Translations under genes and position numbers: made by a program | Shown: piece after piece, positions 1 through 8,012 of the stretch | How positions within the stretch are numbered: position 1 is the stretch's first letter | How the letters are laid out: each line of letters opens with the position of its first letter | Notes under the pieces: model-generated | What the model saw: only the letters and a program-made list of their open reading frames with translations | Databases searched by the model: none | What the model was told of the DNA's origin: nothing | Assembly (NCBI GenBank): GCA_002751075.1 | Contig: NAOQ01000346.1 | Location: 66,136 to 77,617, forward strand | Length of the DNA: 11,482 bases | Reading direction: 5' to 3' | Origin: Ichthyophonus hoferi | Taxonomy: Eukaryota; Opisthokonta; Ichthyosporea; Ichthyophonida; Ichthyophonidae

Positions 1-529
1 TTGAATCGAAAACCTTGTAGTACCAAGTTCCAAACCAATAAGAAGCATTGACTATTTACAAAGAATTCCTATCAACGTTATCTAGAAATGAATGTTTTTT
101 CTTTCTAGTAATACGCCAATATAATAACAATAAATAAAAGAATAAGCGGTAAAAATGAAGCAAATGCGTTGGTTCCAACAGATTAGTTGGACCAAATTTC
201 AAAAGAATCAATTGAAACGCAAAGCTTTATAAAGACAGTAAAGTCAATTAATCGTGATTTACTCACAGAGTGTATATATATACCTACAAATAATAGTAAA
301 ATAACCCTAATATTATTATTATATAAGCTTTATACATTACTATACCTTACACCTTCATAATACCTACTTAATCCCCACTAAATCATATTAGATAGCATTT
401 ATTTCTTCGCTAATAACCTCTAAGTAATATTGTGAACGTTTTATTCATGCAATCACATATATCTAAATCACACTATACCCTTTTCCCTATCCTAATCATA
501 CAACACTCCACCCCACCTCCTACTTCCAG
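1..529. other. AT-rich upstream or intronic sequence before the first exon
   Basis: I see no exon with convincing splice sites here. The stretch is AT-rich, with one CCAAT pentamer near position 36 and a short TATA-rich run near 272-281. The last 50 bases become pyrimidine-rich and end in a good acceptor (cttccag, AG at 528-529). This is therefore at least partly the intron or 5' leader of the gene whose exon starts at 530. An upstream first exon may lie here or off the left edge, and I could not place one. Confidence 0.6.
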
Positions 530-667
530 GTCCGTCGAGTCCTTAGTTCTACTATTCGCCCAGGCTTTCTCACCATGGAAATGACTCTGTGTAAGCCTGT
601 GGAGGAGCACAGCTTTGAACAGCCTCCTTATCTTGCAAGCAGAGAATGGGATAATCCTAACTTTAAG
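530..667 (+). CDS. Exon of the unrecognised left gene (46 codons)
   Basis: The acceptor is a pyrimidine-rich run ending cttccag at 529. The donor is aag|gtaggt, with GT at 668. The 138 bases are in phase 0 at both ends. The exon is less AT-rich than its flanks and reads through PPYLASREWDNPNFK to the donor. If translation starts at ATG 575, bases 530-574 are 5' untranslated. Confidence 0.65.
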
Positions 668-1138
668 GTAGGTCTTGACACTATACTATACCATACCGTA
701 CTATATTATATTACCTCCCTCCTTTACCTATCTTTATCTGTCTCTTACTGTTCCTACACAATAACTAGGGAGACCTATCTGTTAATGGTAGGTTATGGTA
801 TAGTGATTAACTCAATGTGTTGTTATAGCATAGCATATTACATAGTACTTATATGCTGTATTATATATATATATATATATATATATCTGTTATAACATAG
901 CACCATACTATATCTATAATATAATACGTATAATATAGTATAATAAAATCTAATATATTATAATGTACTATAATATACCATACCATACCATACCATAATA
1001 ACACTATTCTATTCATGTATATTACATCTATATATCCTACTGACTATCTTTCCTTTCCCTCCCTCCCTCCTATAGCACAATGCTAAAGACTTCCTACCGC
1101 CTCTCAAGAAAAAGGCGTTTTTCCCCATTGGCCACTAG
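530..1138 (+). CDS. Unrecognised small protein, two visible exons, C-terminus complete
   Basis: Exons 530-667 and 1076-1138 join in phase 0 and end at TAG 1136-1138. The first exon is open across all 46 codons. It contains ATG 575 in an excellent start context (accATGg). Starting there gives a 51-residue protein beginning MEMTLCKPVEEHS and ending KKKAFFPIGH. The 15 open codons before this ATG read VRRVLSSTIRPGFLT, which is basic and hydroxylated like a mitochondrial presequence, so a longer protein with an upstream exon is equally possible. The chain has no hydrophobic membrane segment. It is rich in Pro and aromatic residues, and the C-terminal tail is basic (LKKK). I do not recognise the family and assign no function. 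The intron is 408 bases, with donor gtaggt and a CCCTCC-rich acceptor. The gene converges on the TMED gene to its right. Confidence 0.6.
668..1075 (+). other. Intron with TA and TACCA simple repeats
   Basis: This GT-AG intron starts gtaggt and ends ccctcctatag. It contains a (TA)n run at about 862-886 and about four and a half TACCA units at 976-998. The coding frame stays open into the intron to position 895, which is what produces a spurious longer reading frame there. The intron sequence is low complexity and shows no coding character. Confidence 0.65.
1076..1138 (+). CDS. Terminal coding exon of the unrecognised left gene
   Basis: The exon follows a strong CT-rich acceptor (AG at 1074-1075). 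It reads 20 codons in the frame set by the previous exon, HNAKDFLPP through FFPIGH, then TAG. The in-phase join, the good acceptor and a base composition unlike the neighbourhood support it. Without a protein match the exon remains a prediction. Confidence 0.6.
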   Translation, partial: HNAKDFLPPLKKKAFFPIGH

Positions 1139-1141
1139 CCA

Positions 1142-1147
1142 ATTAAA
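1142..1147 (+). terminator. Possible polyadenylation signal ATTAAA of the left gene
   Basis: ATTAAA starts four bases after the stop codon and is followed by a T-rich stretch near 1170-1200. I saw no AATAAA in the next few hundred bases. It would give a very short 3' untranslated region. This is a weak call based on the hexamer and its position alone. Confidence 0.25.
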
Positions 1148-2864
1148 AGGCTCCTTTATATCCCGCCTACGTTTTTTACCCAATGATATCTCTTTTTTAT
1201 AATAGAAACATATAACATACCGTACCCTACCCTAGAGTCCCATCCTACATTCTATATCTAATAGGAGCCAAATGGGGGTGTGTCAATCAATCCTTATAGT
1301 AAAACCCATATTTGTCTACTCTATAGAGTCCAATCCACCACCTCATATCATACGTATCAGTTTATTCCCATCATAACATATAGCATACCATATCCTTTGC
1401 GTGTTACCTATGTAACCATTACTACAGAGTAGATATAAAGGGGGTAAGGTTAGGAGCAGTTGTGTGTAGAAACTATCAAAGAACACGGGCAGATATACAG
1501 TGGAACAAATATGGAAAGTTATGTTTAATCCCCTATCATATCATTGCCAATCTTCCCATAGGAAGGAGCCGAGGCATTAAAATACTACCTAACGATAGGC
1601 TAGTGTGACAGTTAAAATAACAATTTGTTTGTTGTATGGTTGATTTATGATTACTCTTAATGATGTTTTTAGATGCTATTTACAATCTTGTAATTTCTTA
1701 ATGAAATTTCTATCTGGTACCCACACGGTGGTATACCCTATTTTATTTTAAGTATGATTATATAATTGGATATGCACAATTATATAGCACAACAAAATAT
1801 AATACAATATACCATAATATAATCAACCAATACCTAGATTTAAGTAGGGCCCTTTTCCTTTCCCCGACTGTTGACCTATTTGTTAGCCCCAATGAATGGA
1901 GCCATTAAGCATGACAACTAACGAGTAACAATACAGCTGTCCATAGACATGTGCCAATAGAAAGGTATTGCTAAGTTTTCAAATGGATTGAGAAATAATA
2001 TTAACATTCAATAGAAATCAGTAGTTCAAGAAAAACAGGCACAAACTAGGTGTTTATACGCTATTATTTATTTTTGAATAAAGAATTTTTAATTAGCATG
2101 GCTCCAATTAATCTCTGCAATCAATGCCTTGATTGGTATTTTTTATTTAATACTTTATTAGAGTATTGTGTACTTTATATCATGTTACTGCTATAAATAG
2201 TTCATTGGTGTTGAATATCCCATTCTCATCAATTTCATATTGTTGCCATGGAAACGCAGTAATAATCATAATGTATGTCAGTGATTGATTAAGGTTATTT
2301 TTATTCTATATATATATATATATATACATAGATATATCAAAAATAAATCAATAAAATTTAAGTAGAAGTAATCTATTAACTACTAAGTGTATATAGATAC
2401 ACAAGGATGTATGATATGCAACCAATTACCCATCTCTTCCTCCTTAGCTATTTCTCATTCCTGTTACACACTATAGAGTTCTGTTCCAATCACATCCATT
2501 TAAAGTATTTTAATAGTTCAATTAGATATGCTTAAATTTATTTATAAAGTTGACAACCAATATAAAACATCTCCTCGCTATTATAATAATAATGGGCTAG
2601 TTAAAGCAGGTATTTTAAAGAAATATAGATGATTGGGCAATAGTACGTATGTCTGCGTGGGGTGAGGTAGAAAAAATAATAACATGTATCCAATGATATG
2701 TTGAGTAAATACAATCTGTAGTATATATATATATATATATATATATAAATGTTATATGCCGTATATACCCCCTATATACTATGTACTATATGTACATAGA
2801 CTATAACCACACTAACATTACCAATCCATTCCATGCAACATAAAACCACAAACAACAACAGCAT
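1148..2864. other. Convergent intergenic region, no gene seen
   Basis: This sequence lies between the 3' ends of the left gene and the minus-strand TMED gene. I found no splice-linked coding exon on either strand. It is AT-rich, has (TA)n runs at about 2307-2326 and 2722-2747, and holds scattered CCAAT or ATTGG pentamers. A small unannotated RNA or short exon could be missed here. Confidence 0.5.
2722..2747. repeat. (TA)n dinucleotide repeat
   Basis: An uninterrupted TA run of about 13 units lies just beyond the likely 3' end of the TMED transcript. Similar shorter runs occur at about 862-886, 2307-2326, 6645-6662, 7872-7926 (interrupted) and 11110-11123. They are a background feature of this genome. 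Confidence 0.9.
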
Positions 2865-2870
2865 TTTATT
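2865..2870 (-). terminator. Polyadenylation signal AATAAA of the TMED gene
   Basis: On the minus strand AATAAA begins about 117 bases after the TAA stop. It is followed, at 2835-2860 on the minus strand, by a GT-rich stretch (TGTTGTTGTTTGTGG) that fits a downstream cleavage-stimulating element. Hexamer, spacing and GT-rich element together make this a good 3' end call. Confidence 0.7.
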
Positions 2871-2986
2871 AAAGTTGTAAGTATTAGGTATTAGTTGTAC
2901 AGGGTGTATCATATCCTCCTTAATACTAGCCTCTGCACAGTTTCCTCAGGGTTGGCCCCATAGAGCATGGAGAGGGAGAGGTAGTT

Positions 2987-3048
2987 TTAAACCAATTTCT
3001 TGGCAATGAAAAAGGCTTTCAAATGGTGCATGGACCAGAACCCACTCA
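2987..3048 (-). CDS. TMED9/TMED4-like: TMED exon 6: end of membrane segment, FF and KKLV tail, stop
   Basis: The exon completes a Val codon, then reads [19 protein letters not shown] and TAA. The vertebrate counterpart ends VWQMRHLKSFFEAKKLV, so the tail is almost unchanged. The intron before it is only 121 bases, the shortest in the gene. Confidence 0.95.
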
Positions 3049-5500
3049 CTGTAGGTGGCGTAGGGTAGGGGGGTATGTTAGTATAGGATAGAGGGTATAG
3101 TATCATAGTATGGTATGGTATGTATAGCACAGGCAGTGTATAGTGTATAATCATAATAATGGTGCATACCTAAGAGTATACACAGCTGGATGGCAGACCA
3201 ATATAAAACTCTGCTACCAGTTGACTCACTAGTCTCTCTGAATCGCATCTCTCTCACCTGGAGGGAGAGGAGAAGGGCATAAGAACAAGGTATTGTATTT
3301 ATTATAGAATATTGCATTACAGTATATTATATTATATACATACTCCTCTAGACCACCTCCAATCAATTAAATAAATGCTAGATAAAAAGCCCAGAAGATA
3401 ATATTAATAATAACCAACCCTGTCTTGCTACTATCAACCATAATCCAATCTAATCGATCACTTAGATTAATATAAACCAGTAACCCCAAACAGCAAAGTT
3501 AAACACAACCAATTAAAACTCGCACATTTCCAGACCTATTCCTTTCCGATCATAACAAAAACAATAACCTAAACCCAAGTAATACCAAACCTCCCTCTGA
3601 TCGATCTATAAGATACCCAATCAACCTACCCTCTGGTATTGTTGTTCCTTTGAGATCTGGTCAACCTGATCGGTAAGTTGCCTTAATCTCAATTGAATCT
3701 CATCCAACTTCTCTTTCCGCTTAATCTCTCCGTAATCATTGGCAGACTCACCCAATAAGAAGTCAAGGTGTACGCGCTATGGTGGGAGTAATAAGAAATC
3801 ATGCAAATCAATTAATTATTTAAGCAATCATATAAATGAGGTATTGTTTAATACTAGTTTCATGACTACTATATATGTGCATGTGTATGTAAGCTATATT
3901 ACATAAACTGTGTGTGAATTGGTACCATTTTAACAATTTTTCACCAATGATTTTGACAGTACGACAAAATTAGATTTCAAAGTTGCGGATCTAAGGACAT
4001 GGCTGCTATTATAAGAAATATATTATTGGAAATAAAAAATAAAACTTAAATGCGCATTTGTGATTGCCTTTTCTGTCGGTGTGCTCATGGGGCAATAAAA
4101 GCCAAAATAAAATAAAATGGGGATTATAACAACAGCAATGGAATAGTAATAATAACAATAGGAACACAGTGACAAGATCATCATCAATCACAACAACAGC
4201 CATAACCTTATTAAAAATATAAAACCTGACCCTACCAGTTGGAAGCCTCTAGGGTATCCAGGGCTAGTATGTAGGCAAATCACATGCTCGCCTGGCACCC
4301 TAGATGTGAAGGCAAAATGCCCAGGGGAGTCTTTGTAGAATTTGTTCATGATTTCTTCATCCTCGGAGTTCTATAGGGAGAGGGAGAAGGAGAGGGAGAG
4401 AGAGATGATGTGAGTAGATATGTACAGGAGAGAGTAGAAGAGGGAGAAGGAGATGAGTGCAGGAGAAGTTAGAAGAGGTATAGGGAGAGGTATAAAAAGA
4501 AGTGGTGGGCATATATTGCATAGTGTAACGAATAATATATATATGTGTGTGGATTTTATGGCTGAGAATAACAAGACTGATATCTATACCCTAAGCACTG
4601 GTTTGTGGGCCTTGCTATAAATACATACAAATACATCTAGATTATATTATAGAATAGTGTGTATAATATATTATATCATATTGTACTATATTCACCACAT
4701 CATATATATTCAATTACATCCTACTCTATCCTACCATACTTTGTTATAATATATTATACCTTATTATTCAACTTCCCTCCTTCCCTCCTTCCCTCCTCAA
4801 CCCACCTTAATCTTTACATCAATACCCAGCTCAGCCCGTTCAACAAAGTTTTGTGTTTCAGGGTCAAGCATCTCCAACTTGTACTTTCCTAATATAGAAT
4901 AAATTAAAATTAATAAAATCAATTAATTGGGAAAGAACTCCATAAAAATAATTTTAAAACATATCAAGATGAACATGAATTGCTGTGGTTGCCAGGGAGA
5001 AAAATGAACTTTTATAACTAATAGTAACAACAACAATAAAATATATACATTTCTAATCCACAAACTCAAAACTATATTACATAATAAGCTAACCAGTATA
5101 CACAAACATACAAACCACAATAAAATACATTTCCACTATCCTTTCCAATCTTCCTGTGGTAAAATTCACATCATACTCTCATATAACTCCCTCCAACTAT
5201 ACATACCTATACATAAACTTTAAAATATGTAAAACAAAAACCAAAAATAGTTGCTTTAGCATTATAACAAAGCTAATAATCTTCTGATATTAAAAAAATT
5301 ATACATAAACATATATATGTATATGTAATATGGCAGCAATGACATCGCTTCAATTATTTCATTTCCTTACCTTGAACGATGGTTTCTTCCGGCACCTCTT
5401 CAATGAAGCATCGTCGATCTCCCCTGTTCATAATAAAATACAAACCATTTGCATCAGGTAGAAGCACCGCTAGAGCGCATAGGGCAACAAATACCTTCAT
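2987..5500 (-). CDS. TMED9/TMED4-like: p24-alpha family cargo receptor (TMED4/TMED9-like), six exons
   Basis: Exons 5500-5371, 4888-4806, 4370-4236, 3776-3630, 3257-3170 and 3048-2987 join in phase into 214 residues plus TAA. The order is: signal peptide 1-19; GOLD domain about 20-118, with Cys31 in [12 protein letters not shown] and Cys103 in PGEHVICLH as the expected disulfide pair; RVHLDF linker; coiled coil about 138-180 ending in RFRETSEST; membrane segment about 182-201; tail [13 protein letters not shown]. p24 proteins are type I membrane proteins that cycle between ER and Golgi. They act in cargo sorting and vesicle formation. Established knowledge: the FF pair binds COPII, and the terminal KKxx binds COPI. 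Both are present, so the chain looks whole and functional. The length is slightly below the 227-235 residues of human TMED4 and TMED9. I see no N-glycosylation sequon. Val166 replaces the usual Trp of QRWREERFR. The evidence does not separate TMED4 from TMED9, because the gene may predate their split. Confidence 0.96.
3170..3257 (-). CDS. TMED9/TMED4-like: TMED exon 5: end of coiled coil and most of the membrane segment
   Basis: The exon reads [18 protein letters not shown], then [11 protein letters not shown]. The Gln inside the membrane helix is a conserved family trait. The acceptor is preceded by TTCTCCTCTCCCTCC on the minus strand, and the exon leaves in phase 1 at TTAG|GTATGC. The first codon is GTG (Val), where relatives have Trp. 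Confidence 0.94.
3630..3776 (-). CDS. TMED9/TMED4-like: TMED exon 4: linker and coiled coil
   Basis: The exon has 49 codons and is phase 0 at both ends. It starts [18 protein letters not shown], matching RVHLDIQVGEHANDYAEI of the family, and continues into the heptad-patterned stretch [18 protein letters not shown]. That stretch mediates p24 hetero-oligomers in known members. It ends KEQQYQR at donor AGG|GTAGGT. Confidence 0.95.
3777..4235 (-). other. TMED intron 3
   Basis: This is a 459-base GT-AG intron between the GOLD and coiled-coil exons. A 64-codon frame at 4009-4203 is low complexity, has no homology I recognise and lies wholly within the intron, so I do not call it a gene. The other TMED introns are 482, 435, 372 and 121 bases, in 5' to 3' order 1, 2, 4 and 5. 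None shows an additional exon. Confidence 0.8.
4236..4370 (-). CDS. TMED9/TMED4-like: TMED exon 3: GOLD domain with second cysteine
   Basis: The exon has 45 codons and is phase 0 at both ends. It carries the hallmark [19 protein letters not shown], equivalent to GRFTFTSHTPGEHQICLHS in vertebrates. Cys103 is the second half of the GOLD disulfide. The acceptor follows a long CT-rich tract, and the donor is CTG|GTAGGG. Confidence 0.95.
4371..4500 (-). repeat. Long purine/pyrimidine tract ahead of TMED exon 3
   Basis: The plus strand is almost pure A/G over two blocks (about 4374-4406 and 4427-4500), built from GGGAGA and GGAGAA units. On the transcribed strand it is a CT-rich tract ending at the exon 3 acceptor. 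It probably includes the polypyrimidine tract of intron 2 but is far longer than splicing needs. Confidence 0.8.
4773..4797. repeat. (TTCCCTCC)n short tandem repeat
   Basis: Three units of an 8-base CT-rich motif sit in TMED intron 2, just downstream of the exon 2 donor on the minus strand. This is simple sequence with no coding meaning. Confidence 0.8.
4806..4888 (-). CDS. TMED9/TMED4-like: TMED exon 2: GOLD domain strands
   Basis: The exon completes a Gly codon with exon 1, then reads [14 protein letters not shown] to GIDVKIK. This parallels the G-Y-x-LLDP and G-hydrophobic-EVKD region of TMED4 and TMED9. The acceptor is TATTAG and the donor AAG|GTGGGT. The exon is 83 bases and leaves in phase 0. 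Confidence 0.93.
5371..5500 (-). CDS. TMED9/TMED4-like: TMED exon 1: start codon, signal peptide, first GOLD strand
   Basis: ATG at 5500-5498 follows an A-rich leader with A at -3. It opens a short signal peptide ([19 protein letters not shown]), and predicted cleavage falls just before LYF, as in other p24-alpha proteins. The exon continues to [15 protein letters not shown] and ends at donor CAAG|GTAAGG in phase 1. Confidence 0.95.
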
Positions 5501-7954
5501 TTTTTCACTTTCTATATATAAAATATATAAAGATATATAATATGAATATGAATATTAAAAAAAGAAAAGGAACAAGAGGGAAATAATAAGATTATAGTTT
5601 AAACTGATATCGAAAGCGGAGATGTAGAGCTTGTACAGCAACATGAGGATTATGAATATGGTGGAATAGTATGGATTAATCTAGAGTATTATCAAATATC
5701 ATGCAGTATCCTAGCAAATTATATTATATCATACTATATCCTAATGTGGGCATGCTTAAAAGATGATGGAACGACTCTAGTATATTATAGTATTAAGATT
5801 TGCTATTACTTTACATGCTATTAATTTATTATTAAAATTGGTACTATAAAATAATATTTATTTATTTATTTTTTATAATTTTGTTAAAATTTATTATTTT
5901 ATAGATAAATAAATAGGCAATAATTGATGTAATTTTACAAGGAGGACGCTAACTGGTATGAAGTCTAATTATTTTCCCTGCAATCTATATATTGTCCAAT
6001 CATAATTGCCTAAAAAAGCCAAGTATGTAACTAACAGGTCGGCAATACATGTTATTTATGAATTTTATTAACCAATAATATAATTGTATAAACACCCTAA
6101 AATGTTTAAAATATTTTATTTGAATAATGTTTTTTTAAATTATTTGTTTAATAATTCCAACTTTATATTTTAAATCTGTAATTATATAATTTAAATAATT
6201 TATTTATCAATTTAGCTTAAAATTATTATAAAATAGATTAATAAATGTGTTGACTAATGTTGGATTAAGTTACTCCGCTATTACAATTAGCTAATACAAT
6301 AAGTTCAATATATTTTAAATTTATTTCTTATCACTTAATGTTTTATCCTACAGCAAGTGGAACCAATATTTAGGGAAAATTTGTATGGCAATTTTTGTTT
6401 TTTTAATTGCGATAAAACCATAGCAACCAATAATGATTCAGTTACCAAGGCTAATATTTCATATTGACCAATAGGCGCTATATACACATACGCAATTTCA
6501 AAGCCTGAACTATCGATATCAAATATTTGCGTTGAATAATAACTATTTAGAAAGGATGAGGGGTTTTTAATATATTTTGTAGTAGGTTTTGCATCAATAT
6601 TTATTTTGCATTTATTTAAGTGTATGTAATATTTTTATACGTGTATTATATATATATATATATTGGTAGGTCTAATATATGTGTTTTAGTTTTAAAAGCA
6701 TTTTAGCACAACGAAATTTCTCTATGATACACTAAGACATACTTATAACGTAAGTTTATATTTTATATTTGACGTAAATATTTTTATATGTTTGAAATAC
6801 TTTCATTCGTATTTAAGTCAAGAAATATATATAGGTACCAACTATCGATGTATTTAAAAAACATAATATGAAGGGTAGATTATTACTAATATAATGCTAT
6901 ATATTGGACTCCGCAAATATTTACTGAATCCTCTATAATTTCTAAAAGAAAGAAACCGAATCGATTACATATAGTACATTTGTATTGGATATTAATCATG
7001 AGTATTACAGTTCTAAATTGCAATATCTTTCATATAAATAATAAACAATGTATTGTCAAGTTCCAATGAGAAATTGGTTTTGGTATGATAAATGGCAGAG
7101 TATACAAGCAATGATATTAAATATCTTGTGGAAAACCATACACATACATAACAAAGTGTTTTACATTTAAAAAATAAATATTAAATTTTCATTTAATTTA
7201 ATTACTATAATATATAGAATTTTTTTTAAAAAAATAGGTGGTATCTACTATCATACTACTATTCAGCACATATAGCGACAACCAATAAAAGCGACAGTAA
7301 ACCGTTTTTACCAATTTTGACGCAATTACATTATTATAATTATAAAACAATTCTATAAATTTTTATTATTTATTTTTGGCATTATTTTTTAAAAATTTAA
7401 ATATTGGATTTTTTTCTTACTTGAGTAAGCATAATGTTTCGTCTATTGCTCAACTAAGCCTTACGGCGGCATTATCTATAATAAAAATAAAAATCAACTC
7501 AATAAAATACAGCCATCCATATTGTTTTATCAATATCACAACCAAAATAATTGTATACTATTTTTTATATTTATTTGTATTGGTTCTAATATTTATAAAT
7601 TATATTATTTAAAGTTTATTGTGCAAGGAAAATCTTTTCTATAAGATATAATAAACACCTAAACACAAAATATTTACCCCACCCGTCATAAACCTTGGCC
7701 AATCACTAATTTATGCAATTGTCAAATCGTCCTTTGAGAGTGGCAACAGACAGTATGGAAAGTGACCAATCAATAAAAAGTTGATTTTTCGAATCGATTC
7801 GTATATACCCGATTATCTATCTTCGAATATATGTAGCATACATACATTCCCATTGTATTTATTATATAGAATTATATATACATATATCTATATATATATA
7901 TATATACATACATATATATATATGTATATTGTATGTATTAGTTTATAGTACAGA
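5501..7954. promoter_or_regulatory. Divergent intergenic region with many CCAAT boxes
   Basis: About 2.45 kb separate the start codons of the minus-strand TMED gene and the plus-strand repeat-rich gene, so both promoters should lie here. I found no coding exon. By eye there are about 17 CCAAT or ATTGG pentamers, including 5837, 5996, 6072, 6363, 6427, 6468, 6662, 6903, 6984, 7063, 7073, 7282, 7311, 7403, 7579, 7699 and 7766. CCAAT is the core of NF-Y sites. Transcription starts cannot be fixed, because TATA-like strings are everywhere in this sequence. Confidence 0.5.
5844..5904. repeat. AT-rich inverted repeat (13-base arms)
   Basis: The arm ctataaaataata at 5844-5856 is exactly complementary to 5892-5904. 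A second small hairpin (aatttt / aaaatt) sits in the interior. It could form a cruciform, or it could be chance in AT-rich DNA. It lacks target-site duplications that I can see, so I do not call it a transposon. Confidence 0.5.
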
Positions 7955-8012
7955 ATGTATTCTAGTGGCCAGAGCACAGCTAATTCTTCGCTTCCCTACG
8001 CCCCACATACAG
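7955..8012 (+). CDS. First coding exon of the repeat-rich gene
   Basis: The exon codes for 19 residues, MYSSGQSTANSSLPYAPHT, plus the first base of a Gly codon. It ends at donor ACAG|GTAATA. The join to 8876 restores GGT and stays open. It is small but its composition matches the next exon (Ser/Pro/Gln/Tyr). Confidence 0.7.

Noticed and set aside
155-232. A 25-codon plus-strand frame starting MKQMRWFQQ
   Set aside because: It is short, its stop comes before any donor, and there is no link to the exon at 530. It is compatible with chance.
4009-4574. Two minus-strand frames of 64 and 67 codons with hydrophobic runs
   Set aside because: They lie mostly in TMED introns 2 and 3. Their Leu/Ser runs come from the CT-rich tract and other low-complexity sequence.
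5940-6260. A possible small DNA transposon in the AT-rich intergenic region
   Set aside because: Several short inverted matches are visible, but there are no matching terminal repeats with target-site duplications, and chance pairing is frequent in DNA this AT-rich.
7376-7612. A 78-codon plus-strand frame rich in Ile, Phe, Tyr and Asn
   Set aside because: Its composition is what AT-rich DNA gives by chance, and it lacks a splice-supported or conserved segment.
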